Shown piece after piece: positions 12,001-22,000 of a stretch of DNA of 64,000 nt (positions within the stretch are counted from its first letter, which is position 1; each line of letters begins with the position of its first letter). Origin of the DNA: an uncultured Aquimonas sp. (GTDB lineage Bacteria > Pseudomonadota > Gammaproteobacteria > Xanthomonadales > Xanthomonadaceae); NCBI RefSeq assembly GCF_937888285.1, contig NZ_CALART010000080.1:1-64000 (forward strand), in the 5' to 3' direction. The translations under genes were made by a program, and so were the position numbers. Under the pieces are notes generated by a model, which worked only from the letters and a program-made list of their open reading frames with translations, ran no database searches and had not been told where the DNA came from.

Positions 12001-13913
12001 TGGCCGGCCTGCAGCTGGCCCTGCGCATCGCTGCGCACGATCTCGAAGCCGGCCTCGGTCTCGGTGCCGGGGCCGTCGGCCAGCTCGAACAGCGGGCGCA
12101 CGCCGACCAGCTGCGGCGCCGGCCACAGGCTGCGCACCAGGCTGCGGCGGATCGCCCGGCCGCCGCTTTCGAACAGACTGCCGTTGACGATCACCTGCAG
12201 CGGGCTGGCGCTGGCGGCGCCGTCCTTCAGCAGCTCGATGGTCTGCGCGCTGCGGCCGTCCTCGCCCAGCGTCACGTCCAGCACCTGATGCGGCGCCGGC
12301 AGCTGCAGGGTGGCGTCGCCGAAGCGGTAGCCGCGCAGCGCGGGCACCGCTTCGCTGTCGACGCGATAGGCCAGCTCGGCGCTGAAGCGGTTGCCGCTGG
12401 CCGGCGCGCCGTAGAGGTAGGCGCCTTCGATATCAATCGCGAGATCGGCACCGCGCGTCAGCGGGCCGGCCTCGGCATCGAGGTTCAGCTTCATGCGCTC
12501 GGGCAGGAACTCCTCGACGCGGAAGCTGAAGCTGCCGACGGGTGTCTTGTCGTCGGGCGCGGTGCGCAGCTCCAGACGCCAGCGGCCGGTGGGTGCGTCC
12601 TCCGCGACCTTCTGCTCGAAGCTGTAGTAGCCCAGCTTGGCGGCGGCCAGTTCGCGCTCGACCACGGCGCGGCCGTCGGGCTGCAGCAGGCGCGCGAACA
12701 GCGGCTGCGCGGCGCTCAGCGAGCGGCCGTCGAAGTCGCGCAGCAGGGCCGAGGCCTGCACCGTCTCGCCCGGGCGGAACAGGTCGCGGCCCGACCACAC
12801 ATAGGCATCGAGCGCGGTGTGGCGACGGCCGGCGACCTCGAAGTCGGCCAGGTCCAGCGCCGGCTGGCGGAAGGGGATCAGGGCCAGCTCGGCGTCGCGA
12901 CGGGCGACCAGCACGTCCTCGGGCTTGGGCGCGTGCGCCAGCGTGGCCTGGCCGTCGCCATCGGTGGCGGCTTCGGCGACTACGCGGCCGCTGCCGTCGA
13001 TCACTTCCACGCGCACGCCGCTGCGCGGCTGGCCGCTGTCCAGCGAGGCCGCGCGCACCCACAGCTGGCCGGCGTGCAGGCGGGCGTGCAGGCCGATGTC
13101 GGTGACGCTGAAGAAGGTGGTCTGGTACTGGCCGCTGAAGTCGCCAACCTGGCGCAGCACGGCGAAGTACAGGCCGGGCTCGCGAAGCTCGGGCACGGTC
13201 TGCACCGGCAGGAAGCTCACCGTCCGCTCGTTGGGCCGCTGGTTCAGCACGAAGCGGTTGGCATAGACCGAATCGGCCAGGCCCGACAGGTTGCCCATGT
13301 CCCACCACTGGCGCTGGCCGGAGCGCTGGAAGTTGGCGAAGAAGTTCGAGTACTCGCTGGGCCGCACGCGCAGGAACTCGACGTCGACTTCGGCCACGTT
13401 GACCGACACCACCGGCAGGCCGTCGGTATTGCGCGCCGGCAGCACGCTGCCCTGGCTGGCGAAGCCGACCTGCGGCGGCAGGGCGCCGGAGTGGATCTCC
13501 TTGACCACCTCGCTGCCGAGGCTCGCCCCTTCGGCCGCGGTCAGGCGCGCGTCGATGCGCACCGTGTAGCTCTTGTCGGCCTCGATGTAGGGGTAGCGCA
13601 GGCGCGTGCGGTCGGGGTCGAGCGTCCAGCCGCTCTGGCCTTCGGCGCCGTCGGGGCCGGTGACCTTCAGCAGCTCGTCGAAGGGCTGGGTCACCGCCAG
13701 CGGCTGCGAGAACTCCAGCACCAGGGCCGGGCGGCCGTTGTGGCGCTCCGCACCCCAGCGCGCCAGGCCGAAGCCCTGCACCTGTGCGGTTTCGAGTGCG
13801 GGGGTTTCGATCGGCGCAGGCGGCGGCGCGTCCTTCGAACATCCCGTTCCGAGCAGGGCGAGCGCCGCTGCCAACGCACACGCCATCCACGTCCCGCTGC
13901 GCACACTGCCCAT
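9042..13913 (-). CDS. Periplasmic alpha-2-macroglobulin family lipoprotein
   Basis: A 1623-residue bacterial alpha-2-macroglobulin, thought to trap proteases that breach the outer membrane by covalent thioester linkage. The N-terminus is a lipoprotein signal with C25 in LLGTGC; glycine rather than leucine at -3 makes the lipobox slightly atypical. The thioester motif YGCLEQ is intact (C at about residue 1153, Q at 1156). MG-type beta domains precede it and a helical TED-like domain follows. Length fits E. coli YfhM (about 1650). In E. coli the gene sits beside pbpC; here it is not next to a penicillin-binding protein but lies 45 bases from a divergent photolyase gene. A very long open frame on the opposite strand is a GC-driven shadow. 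Confidence 0.94.
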   Translation of the reverse strand: MGSVRSGTWMACALAAALALLGTGCSKDAPPPAPIETPALETAQVQGFGLARWGAERHNGRPALVLEFSQPLAVTQPFDELLKVTGPDGAEGQSGWTLDPDRTRLRYPYIEADKSYTVRIDARLTAAEGASLGSEVVKEIHSGALPPQVGFASQGSVLPARNTDGLPVVSVNVAEVDVEFLRVRPSEYSNFFANFQRSGQRQWWDMGNLSGLADSVYANRFVLNQRPNERTVSFLPVQTVPELREPGLYFAVLRQVGDFSGQYQTTFFSVTDIGLHARLHAGQLWVRAASLDSGQPRSGVRVEVIDGSGRVVAEAATDGDGQATLAHAPKPEDVLVARRDAELALIPFRQPALDLADFEVAGRRHTALDAYVWSGRDLFRPGETVQASALLRDFDGRSLSAAQPLFARLLQPDGRAVVERELAAAKLGYYSFEQKVAEDAPTGRWRLELRTAPDDKTPVGSFSFRVEEFLPERMKLNLDAEAGPLTRGADLAIDIEGAYLYGAPASGNRFSAELAYRVDSEAVPALRGYRFGDATLQLPAPHQVLDVTLGEDGRSAQTIELLKDGAASASPLQVIVNGSLFESGGRAIRRSLVRSLWPAPQLVGVRPLFELADGPGTETEAGFEIVRSDAQGQLQAGQGLQVKLVQALRDLHWSWVDGSGWKTDYSERFLTVESRTIDVDGRTPTTIRMPVQWGEYRLEVTDPATGLTTRLPFTAGWGWDDENRGLDARPDKVKLALDKPAYRVGDIAGITVTAPYEGPAVLLVESDRLLHSESVEVRPGTTLRVPVSEAMNRHDVYATLLLMRPGQNASQPGPNRALGIVHLPMARDERRISLTVDAPDAPVRPGQPLEITVQASDLAGETAQVTIDAVDQGILSLTRYPLPDPIAHFLARRGLSIEAWDLYGRVIERFEGQRARLRFGGDAALPNLPQARRPTAKVKTIALHSGPVAFDAQGRATVRFEAPDFNGALRVAALAFSAERYGQAEDEVIVRAPLVMEVSTPRVMAPGDRAQLSVDLQNLSGADARYTVNAKADAPLRIAGGSQQVELRDGARRTLVFDLEAGAGNTAAKFSVSANDGSRELVREFELVVRPAWPAERVSRMRVLNDGETLSYDSGDLAPLEVDSALLQVSLSRRPPIPFTDALKGLIDYPYGCLEQTSSRLWPLVWLASEGGQRLPVTTMNAHMRRDAIAAGFARLSAMQQASGHFSFWPGDSWEQPMLTPYVADLLLSAREQGEAIPEAVLEAALKRLSEDLLSGGDGYWNYENPAHLRFAARAHAGYVLARVNRAPLGTLRTLFDNEQGQSLTALPLVHLAVALQLQGDPERARKALAAAETKTDARPEYLGDYGSEVRDAALIQVLLRSHGMSDASTDEALLKLVRAIDARGPQRWFSTQEQAALFRLGSLLLQDGDERLGLRVSGEDPRPPALLHSLQLDADALRGGVRIEPEGAAPIHVVEDLVGFRRQAPAPVSEGLRLQRHYFHTDGREWDGSTLKEGDTLVVRLTLESETALREGLVVDLLPGGLEAENLGLGDPNQIGSMVIDGLAMSERQWQADIKHQEYRDDRFVAAVSLWPGQQARLFYLVRAVSPGDYVLPPPFAEDMYRPDRRAIGEAKPARVRVGGVE

Positions 13914-13958
13914 CGATTTGCTCCCTGCCCCGAACGGGGCCGCCAGTATAGGTCAGCC

Positions 13959-15518
13959 ATGCAACCGCTCCCCGCCCGCCTTCGTCGTCTGCACCTCGTG
14001 CTGGGCGATCAGCTGGACCGCGACAGCGCGCTGTTCGACGACTTCGATCCGGCCTGCGACGCCGTGTGGATGGCCGAGGTCGCCGACGAGAGCACCCACG
14101 TGTGGTCGCACAAGGCGCGGATCGCCGTGTTCCTGGCCGGCATGCGCCACTTTGCGCAAGACCAGCGTGCGCAGGGCAGGGCGCTGGTCTACCACCGGCT
14201 TGGCGAGCACGCGCACGCCGATCTTGGATCGGCTTTGGCTGCGGACATCGCGCGCCTGAAGCCTGCCGAGCTGTGCTGGGTGCGGCCCGGCGACTGGCGG
14301 GTCTGGCAAAGCCTGCTGGCGGTGGCGGCCGAGGCCGGGCTCGCCGTGATCGAGCGCGAGGACCGCCACTTCCTTTGCACGATCGACGACTACGCGGGCT
14401 GGGCGCGCGGCAAGAAAGAGCTGCGCCTGGAGTTCTTCTACCGCTGGCTGCGCCAGCGCCACGACGTGCTGATGAACGGCCGCGAGCCCGCCGGCGGTCA
14501 GTGGAACTTCGACGCCGACAACCGCGAGAGCTTTGATGCGCGCGGGCCGGGCCTGCTGCCGGCGCCCGTCGCGTTCGAGCCCGATGCGATCACGGCCGAA
14601 GTGCTGGCGTTGGTTGACGAGCGTTTCGCCGGGCATCCGGGTGAACTCGCGCACTTCGACTGGCCGCTGACGCCTGCGCAGGCCGAAGAGGCGCTGGAAG
14701 ATTTCATCCGCCATCGCCTGCCGCTGTTCGGCCGCTACCAGGACGCGATGTGGACCGACGAACCCTGGCTCTACCACTCGCGCCTGTCGGTGGCGCTGAA
14801 CCTGAAGCTGATCCCCCCGCGACGGGTCATCGATGCCGCGGTGCAGGCCTGGCGCGATGGGCATGCGCCGCTGGCTGCGGTCGAGGGCTTCGTGCGCCAG
14901 ATCCTCGGCTGGCGCGAGTACGTGCGCGGCCTGTACTGGCTGCGCATGCCCGTGTATCTGGATGACAACGCGCTCGGCGCGGAAGCCCCGCTGCCGGACT
15001 TCTTCTGGACCGGCGACACCGACATGCAGTGCCTGAAGCAGGCGATCGGCCAGACCCTGCGCTACGGCTACGCCCACCACATCCAGCGGCTGATGGTGAC
15101 CGGCCTGTTCGCCCTGCTGCTCGGCGTGCGCCCGCGCGAGGTGCATGCCTGGTACCTCGCGGTCTATGTCGATGCGGTGGAGTGGGTCGAGCTGCCGAAC
15201 GTGCTGGGCATGAGCCAGTTCGCCGACGGTGGCGTCATGGCCAGCAAGCCCTACTGCGCCTCGGGCAAGTACATCCAGCGCATGGGCAACTACTGCAGCG
15301 GCTGCCGCTTCAAGCCGGACGAGGCGGTCGGGCCCAAGGCCTGCCCGTTCACCACCCTGTATTGGGACTTTCTCGAAAGGCACGAGCAGCGCTTTGCGAA
15401 GCACCCGCGCGCCGCCCTGCAGTGGCGCAGCCTGGAGCGCCTGCCCGAGGCCAAGCGCGCGGCGATTCGCGAGCAGGCACAGGCGCTGCGGCAGCAGCTG
15501 GCGGCGGCTGCGGGCTGA
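13959..15518 (+). CDS. Bacterial (6-4) photolyase / iron-sulfur cryptochrome (FeS-BCP)
   Basis: A 519-residue flavoprotein of the FeS-BCP (PhrB/CryB) class, which repairs UV-induced (6-4) photoproducts with light. Four cysteines, C358, C446, C449 and C462, have spacing 88-3-13, the same as the [4Fe-4S] ligands I recall for Agrobacterium PhrB. The N-terminal domain (residues about 5-140) begins LRRLHLVLGDQL, and the FAD-binding helical domain contains GWREYVRG and YAHHIQRLMV. The start ATG at 13959 gives a normal family N-terminus; a TATAGG lies just upstream. The divergent macroglobulin gene begins 45 bases away. A second, class I photolyase lies about 8 kb downstream. Confidence 0.94.
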   Translation: MQPLPARLRRLHLVLGDQLDRDSALFDDFDPACDAVWMAEVADESTHVWSHKARIAVFLAGMRHFAQDQRAQGRALVYHRLGEHAHADLGSALAADIARLKPAELCWVRPGDWRVWQSLLAVAAEAGLAVIEREDRHFLCTIDDYAGWARGKKELRLEFFYRWLRQRHDVLMNGREPAGGQWNFDADNRESFDARGPGLLPAPVAFEPDAITAEVLALVDERFAGHPGELAHFDWPLTPAQAEEALEDFIRHRLPLFGRYQDAMWTDEPWLYHSRLSVALNLKLIPPRRVIDAAVQAWRDGHAPLAAVEGFVRQILGWREYVRGLYWLRMPVYLDDNALGAEAPLPDFFWTGDTDMQCLKQAIGQTLRYGYAHHIQRLMVTGLFALLLGVRPREVHAWYLAVYVDAVEWVELPNVLGMSQFADGGVMASKPYCASGKYIQRMGNYCSGCRFKPDEAVGPKACPFTTLYWDFLERHEQRFAKHPRAALQWRSLERLPEAKRAAIREQAQALRQQLAAAAG

Positions 15519-15625
15519 CAGCACCGCGTTCGACGCGGCGGTCGGGCCGCTGAGTCACCAAGGCTTCGCCTGTCTTTGCCGTGGCTGCAGGCAGCGCCGT
15601 ATAGTCGGCGGCCATCTGACCGACG

Positions 15626-18600
15626 ATGCCCGGAGTGGCCGTGCTTGCCTGCAGCGTCACGGGTTTGGCGACCTTCCTGCATCGCCGTGCCGCACTGCTC
15701 CTGGATCCGGGCGCCCGACGCTGCTGGCGCGCGGCCCTGCTCTCGGCCCTGCTGTGCTGCGGAGTTGCCGGCGCTGCCGAGCCCGACCCGCAGCCGGAGG
15801 CCGGTGCGTCGACGCCTGCCGATGCCGCTGGCCCGCCAGAGATCCCCCGCCTGCTGTTCGAGCGCATCGGCGATGACCAGCAGCTGCGCGACGGGGTGAT
15901 CACCGGGCTCGCCCAGGACGGCGACGGCTTCCTCTGGATCGGCACCACCGAAGGCCTGGTGCGCCATGACGGCTACCGCTTCAAGGCCTACCGTCATGCC
16001 CAGGACGTGGCCGACAGCCTGCCCGCCAATCGTATCGAGCACCTGTTCAGCGATCGCGAGGGCCGCCTTTGGGTCGGCACCTACGGCGATGGCGTGGCCC
16101 GCCATGATCCGCACAGCGATGGCTTCATCCGCCTGCTGCCGCCGGCCGATCGGGTCAGTCGTCCGCGCCTGCCCGGCCCCGCGCCGGCGCGCGCCTTCGC
16201 GCAGACGCCGGACGGCGCGGTCTGGGTCGGCACCTCGGGGCTGGGGCTGTGGCGAGTCGCGGCAGACGATGCGGTGCGCGTGATCAATGCCGAGGACGAG
16301 TGGACCGGGCTGCCCGACGACCGCATCAGTGCGCTGGAAGTCGACGCACAGGGCAACCTCTGGGTGGGCAGCTGGGTGGGTCTGGCCGTGCTGCGCGCGG
16401 GCAGCGAGCGCTTCGAACGCGTGCTGTCCGAACCCGGCGAGCAGGACAGCCTGCACAACGTGGTGGTGCGCGGCATCCACGCCGCCAGCGATGGCGCGCT
16501 CTGGGTCGGCTCGCAGGACGGCCGCCTGATCCGCCTGCCGCCGGACATCGCCAGCGGCGAGCAGCCGATGGACCACTCGCGTCTCATGCGCTGGCCGCGG
16601 ATGGGCCTGAACTCGGCGCTGGAAACTGCGGATGGGCGGCTGTGGCTGGCGCATGGTCGCGGCCTGGAGCTGTTCGAGGCGGGCGGCGTGCACCGTGCCA
16701 GCTACCGGCATCGGCGCGGCGAGCCCTACGGCCTGACCGACTTGGGCATCCGCGACTTGCTGCTGGATCGCAGCGGCTGGCTGTGGGTGGGCAGTTTCGG
16801 CGGCGGCCTGCTGCGGACCTTTCCGGGCGAATCGGCGATCCTGTCGCGGCGTCTCGATCCCGACGGCGATGCCCCGCTGGAGCGGCTCAGCATCTCCAGC
16901 ATCGCGGCCGAGCCGGACGGTGGCCTGTGGGCGGTGGTCGATGGCTATGGGGTGATCCGCATGGACCGCCGCCTGCTCATCCGCGACCGGATTCCGCTGG
17001 TGCAGGCCGGCGAGCCGGGCCTCGCCGGCCTGCTGCAGTACGGTCTGGCGCGCGACGCCGAAGGCGGGCTGTGGGTCGCGACCGAGCTCGGCCTGTACCA
17101 CCGCCCCCCGGGCGCGGCACTTCCGCAGCGCATCACCGATCCGGATTTCATCGAGGGCAAGCTGGTGCGCCGGGTCTGGCCGGGCGCGCGCGGCGAGGTC
17201 TGGATCGGCACCGGTGACGGTCTGTTCGTACGCAGCGCCGAGGGCGCGGTGCAGCGCCTCGCCAGCGCCGATGGCGCGCGCGTCGGCGGTGCCGTCAACA
17301 GCCTGCGATTCGACGAGTCCGGCGCCTGGGCCGGGCTCAGCTCCGGCCTGTTCCGCGTCGACGTCGAGCGCCGGCAGCTGCACCCGGTCAGCACCGAAGT
17401 CGACGGTCGATCGCGCCAGCTCGATGTGCTCGGCCTTGTCGTCGATGCGCGCGGCCAGCTGTGGATCGATGCCGGCGGCCTGCTGCGCATGGACAACTTC
17501 GACGGCAGCCACGCGCGCTTCGAGTCGATCAGCCGCCGCCACGGCTTCGAGGGCGTGGCCTTCGGCGCCAACCTGCTCGACGACGCGCAGGGGCGGATCT
17601 GGTCGCAGCGCTTCATGTACGACCCGGGCGGCGATCGCCTGTATCCGCTGGGTCCGCGCGAGGGCGCGCTGGCCGGGGCCGGCTGGTTCCGCTCCTATGC
17701 GCGGCTTGCCGATGGGCGCTTCGCCTTCGGCATGAACCAGGGTCTGCTGGTCATCGACAGCGAGCGCTTCGACGAGGCCAGCCTGGACGCGCCGCTGGCC
17801 TTCACCGGCCTGCGCGTGGATGGCGTCGAGCGCGCCTTCGGGCCGCGCAGTGCTGGTCTGGTGCTGGCGCCCGGCGAAAGCGGCTTCGCCGTGGAGTTTG
17901 CAGCGCTCGACTACACCGCGCCGCAGCTGCTGCGCTACCGCTACCGCCTGCTCGGCAACGCTGAGGACTGGATCGAGGTCGGCGCCGATGCCCGCGTCGC
18001 CGCGTTCGGCGGCCTGCTGCCCGGCGCCTACCGGCTGCAGGTGCAGGCCAGCGATCGCGCCGGCCGCTTCGGCGATGCCCTGCTGGAGCTGCCGGTCGAT
18101 GTCCAGCCGGAGCCCTGGCAGCGCCCCTGGGTGCTGGCAGCGCTGGCCGTGCTCGCCGCCCTGCTGGTCGAGGCCATGGTGCGGCTGCGCCGGCGCCGCC
18201 TGCAGCGCCTGCGCGAGCGTCTGGAAGCCGAGGTGCAGCTGCGCACGGCCGAGCTGGAGCGGCTCAGCGCGCAGCTTGAGCAGCGCTCGCGCGAGGCCGA
18301 AGAGGCGAGCCTCACCGATGCGCTCACCGGCCTGCGCAACCGTCGCTTCGCCGAGCAGGAGCTGCCGAAGGAGGCCGCGCTCTACCAGCGCAGACCCTAC
18401 GCGCAGAACGGCAGCCTGGTCCGGCAGGGCGGTTCGCTGGTCTTCCTGCTGCTCGACCTCGACCACTTCAAGCGGGTCAACGACGACTTCGGCCACGCTG
18501 CTGGCGACGCGGTGCTGCGCCAGCTGGCGGCGCGCCTGCGCGAGGCCTGCCGCGGCTCGGACCACCTCATCCGCTGGGGCGGCGAGGAGTTCCTGATCGC

Positions 18601-18982
18601 CGCCCGCGACACCGACCGGGCGGCGGCGGTCGGACTGGCGGAGCGGATCCGCGCGCGCATCGCCGACCTGCCCTTCGCGCTGGCCGATGGGCAACAGCTC
18701 GCCGTCACGGCCAGCATCGGCTTCGTTGCGTATCCGCTGCTGGCGCGGGCGCCGCTCGCCGCGAGCTGGGAGGACGCCGTCGCGCTCGCCGACCGCCTGC
18801 TGATGGCGGGCAAGCGCGCCGGCCGCAATGCCTGGGTCGGCCTCTTCGTCGAGCGCGAGAGCGGCGCGCCCGAGCGCAGTCTCGATTGGGCGGACCCGGC
18901 GCGGGTCGAGTGCGGCGATGTGCGCATCGAGAGCAATCTGCCGTTGGCGCGCGTCGTCGAAGCCCTGGGGCTGCGGCCTTGA
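15626..18982 (+). CDS. Propeller-sensor diguanylate cyclase (first of a tandem pair)
   Basis: About 1118 residues. An N-terminal hydrophobic signal/anchor (residues about 34-50) is followed by two-component-regulator-type propeller repeats (SLAQDG/LWIGT-like blades, about 75-690), a Y_Y_Y domain (about 725-820), a membrane helix (about 830-855), a short coiled coil rich in L, E and R, and a GGDEF domain. The active site is GGEEF at 985-989, with the inhibitory RxxD site (RGSD) exactly five residues before it, so it should make c-di-GMP and be feedback-inhibited. The sensor faces the periplasm; the ligand is unknown. The start is uncertain: ATG 15626, or GTG 15641, which has a GGAG 5 bases upstream. 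The next gene is its paralogue. Confidence 0.9.
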   Translation: MPGVAVLACSVTGLATFLHRRAALLLDPGARRCWRAALLSALLCCGVAGAAEPDPQPEAGASTPADAAGPPEIPRLLFERIGDDQQLRDGVITGLAQDGDGFLWIGTTEGLVRHDGYRFKAYRHAQDVADSLPANRIEHLFSDREGRLWVGTYGDGVARHDPHSDGFIRLLPPADRVSRPRLPGPAPARAFAQTPDGAVWVGTSGLGLWRVAADDAVRVINAEDEWTGLPDDRISALEVDAQGNLWVGSWVGLAVLRAGSERFERVLSEPGEQDSLHNVVVRGIHAASDGALWVGSQDGRLIRLPPDIASGEQPMDHSRLMRWPRMGLNSALETADGRLWLAHGRGLELFEAGGVHRASYRHRRGEPYGLTDLGIRDLLLDRSGWLWVGSFGGGLLRTFPGESAILSRRLDPDGDAPLERLSISSIAAEPDGGLWAVVDGYGVIRMDRRLLIRDRIPLVQAGEPGLAGLLQYGLARDAEGGLWVATELGLYHRPPGAALPQRITDPDFIEGKLVRRVWPGARGEVWIGTGDGLFVRSAEGAVQRLASADGARVGGAVNSLRFDESGAWAGLSSGLFRVDVERRQLHPVSTEVDGRSRQLDVLGLVVDARGQLWIDAGGLLRMDNFDGSHARFESISRRHGFEGVAFGANLLDDAQGRIWSQRFMYDPGGDRLYPLGPREGALAGAGWFRSYARLADGRFAFGMNQGLLVIDSERFDEASLDAPLAFTGLRVDGVERAFGPRSAGLVLAPGESGFAVEFAALDYTAPQLLRYRYRLLGNAEDWIEVGADARVAAFGGLLPGAYRLQVQASDRAGRFGDALLELPVDVQPEPWQRPWVLAALAVLAALLVEAMVRLRRRRLQRLRERLEAEVQLRTAELERLSAQLEQRSREAEEASLTDALTGLRNRRFAEQELPKEAALYQRRPYAQNGSLVRQGGSLVFLLLDLDHFKRVNDDFGHAAGDAVLRQLAARLREACRGSDHLIRWGGEEFLIAARDTDRAAAVGLAERIRARIADLPFALADGQQLAVTASIGFVAYPLLARAPLAASWEDAVALADRLLMAGKRAGRNAWVGLFVERESGAPERSLDWADPARVECGDVRIESNLPLARVVEALGLRP

Positions 18983-19052
18983 AGCGGCACGTCGGCTTTG
19001 GCTTGGCACGGGATTCGCTTGTCGATTGGCCTGACGCCGCCACCGAGACCCG

Positions 19053-22000
19053 TTGTCTGTGAGTCGAGACGCCGCCGATCACGTGGCCCCTGCAAGCCGT
19101 CGCGAGCGCGCGCTCGCGCGCTGGCTGCTGGTGCTTGCGCTGCTGCCATGGATGCCCGGCCATGCGGCCGAATCGGCGCCGGGCGCGTCAGCGCCGCGGG
19201 TCTTTGAAGCGGTCGGCACCGACGAGCAGATTCCCGATGGCGTCATCACCTCGCTGGCCCAGGACGGGCAGGGCCTGCTGTGGATCGGCACCACCGACGG
19301 CCTGGTCCGCTACGACGGCTATCGCTTCAAGCTCTATCAGGCCGATCCCGGGGATCCGCACGGCCTGCCGGGCAATCGCATCCAGCAGCTGCTGACCGCC
19401 GCCGACGGCCGCCTGTGGCTGGGCACCTATGGCGAGGGGGTCGCCTCATATGACCCGGTCAGCGACCGCTTCCAATCCTTCCGTGCGCGGGCCGACCAGC
19501 CGGAGGGCTTGCCGTCGGGCACGGTGCGGGCGCTGGCGCAGACGCCCGACGGAGTGATCTGGGTGGGTACCACCGGCAATGGTCTCGGCCGCATCGAGCC
19601 CGATGGCAGGGTGGGTCGCTTTGCCGCGACCGATGTCGACGGGCTGAAGATGGACGCGCGCATCTCGGCGCTCGCGGTGGACCGCAGCGGTGCGCTGTGG
19701 ATCGGCAGCTGGCAGGGGCTGGGCCGGCTGCGGCCGGGCGCGACAGCGGTCGAGCGGGTGCTGTCCGACGCCGACGACGGCGAGGGCTTCGCCAACACCA
19801 CCATCCGCGGCATCCACGTCAGCGCTGCCGGCGACGTCTGGGTCGGTGCCCAGCAGGGCCAGATGGCGCGAATTCCAGCCGCAGTCGCCGAGCGTGCCGA
19901 GCCGCCGCGCGCCGACGAGGTGCAGCGCTGGCGCGGCACCGGCATGAATGCGGCGGTCGAGCCCGGCGACGGCAGCCTTTGGATCGCCCATGCCCGCGGC
20001 ATCGATATCGTCGACAGCGCCAGCGGCGAACTGCGCGAGCAGATCCGGCCGCGCGCAGTCGATGCGCTGGCGCTGGCGAACGCCGAGATCCGCGACCTGC
20101 TGCTCGATCACTCGGGCTGGGTCTGGACGGGCAGCTTCGGCGGTGGAATGCAGCGCAGCGATCCGCGACCCAGCGCCCTGTACTCGCGGCGCTTCGATGC
20201 GCTCGACGACGCGCCGCTGACCCAGTTCAGCGCGCTCACCCTGGCGCCGGAGCGCAGCGGTGGCCTGTGGGTGGGCGTGGCGCAGAACGGCCTGGTGCGT
20301 GTCGATGCCGAGCTGCGCATCCGCGAGTTCCTGCGCGATGGGGATCCCAGCCTCGGCGCCTTCGCCGGCCAGCAGCCCTCGGGGGTGGTCGAAGCCGAGG
20401 ACGGCCGGCTGTGGGTGGCGACCGAACGGGGTCTGTTCGTGCGGGCACCGGGCGCGCGCGCCTTTGAGCTGGCGACCGGCCCGGAATTCCTCGAGCGCGC
20501 CGCCATCCGCCGGCTCTGGGCCCGGCCCGAAGGCCAGCTGTGGATGGCGACCGGCGACGGCCTGTTCCGTCGTGACGCCGATGGACGGCTGACGCGACTT
20601 GCGCTCGCCGATGGCGGGCGGGTCGGTGGATCGATCAATGCCCTGGCCTTCGATGCCGAGGGCGCCTGGGTGGGCGGATCGGCGGGCCTGTTCCGCCTCG
20701 CGTCGGCGCAGGGCACGCTGCGCCGCCTGCGGATGCAGGTGGAGGGCGTCGAACTGCAGGCGGACGTGCTCGGGCTGCTGCTCGACGCCCGCGGCCAGCT
20801 CTGGCTCGACGCCGCGGGCCTGCATCGCCTGCTCGCCGTCGACGGCGACATCGCCCGGCTGGAGGCCGTCAGCGCCCGCCACGGTTTCGCCGGCGTCGCG
20901 TTCGGCGCCAACCTGCTGGACGACGCGCAGGGCCGGATCTGGTCGCACCGTTTCCTGTTCGATCCCGCCACCGATGCCTTCCACCGGCTCGGCCGCGCCG
21001 ACGGCGCACATGCGGGCACCGGCTGGTTCCGCGCCTACGCGCGCCTGCCCGACGGACGGCTGGTGTTCGGCGCCACCGAGGGCCTGCTCGTGGTGCGCCC
21101 CGAACGCTTCCAGCCCTGGACCTTCGTGCCGCCGCTGGTCGCCACCGAGCTGCGCATCGATGGCGAGCCCAGCCCCTCCGGTCCGCTGGCCGAGCGCATC
21201 GTCATCGGCCCCGGCCAGCGCGGCTTCAGCCTGGAGTTCGCCGCGCTCGATTTCAGCGCGCCCGAGCTGCTGAACTACCGCTACCGGCTGCTCGATGTGG
21301 CGCCCGAGTGGGTGCGGGTCGGCGCCGGCGCGCGGGTCGCCAGCTTCGGCGGCCTCTGGCCCGGCGAATACACGCTGGAACTGCAGGGCAGCACGCGCGA
21401 CGGCCGCTTCCTTGCGCCGCCGCGGCAGCTGACCGTGGAGGTGCGCCCGCACTGGTGGCAGACCCTGCCGGCCGCCTTGGCCGGCCTGGCCCTGCTGGTG
21501 CGGGCGGTGATGGCGGTGGTGCGGCGGCGCGAGCGCCGGCTGCGGCGCAGCCGCGACCGCCTGGAGGCCGAGGTGCAGGCGCGCACGGCCGACCTGCATG
21601 CGCTGTCGGCCGAGCTGCAGCGGCGCAACCAGGAGTTCGAGCGGGCCAGCCTCACCGACCCGCTGACGGGGCTGTGCAACCGCCGCTTCGCCATGCAGGC
21701 GCTGCCGAAGGAGGTCGCGCTCTGCCTGCGCCATGGGCCCGGTTCCGCAGCTGCGGGCAGGGATGCCGGGCTGGTCCTGTTTCTCTGCGATGTCGACCAC
21801 TTCAAGGCGATCAACGACCAGTACGGCCACGCTGCCGGTGACGCGGTCCTGGTCGAGTTCGCACATCGGCTGCGCGAGGTGTTCAGGGCTTCGGACCACA
21901 TCATCCGCTGGGGCGGCGAGGAGTTCCTCGTGGTCGCCCGCGGCCTCCGCGAGGAGGACGCCGCGACCCTGGCCGAGCGCGTCCGCAGGCTGATGGTCGA

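Noticed and set aside
8925..15518. A 2197-codon open frame on the plus strand running through the macroglobulin gene into the (6-4) photolyase.
   Set aside because: Only the last 520 codons (from 13959) look like a protein. The rest is the GC-driven shadow of the macroglobulin gene, rich in A, Q, H and R with no domains.
15290..19009. Long minus-strand frame antisense to the first diguanylate cyclase (and similar ones opposite leuS and the second cyclase).
   Set aside because: GC-rich antisense shadows: Q/H/A/R-rich, no ribosome site, while the sense frames carry intact GGDEF or synthetase motifs.
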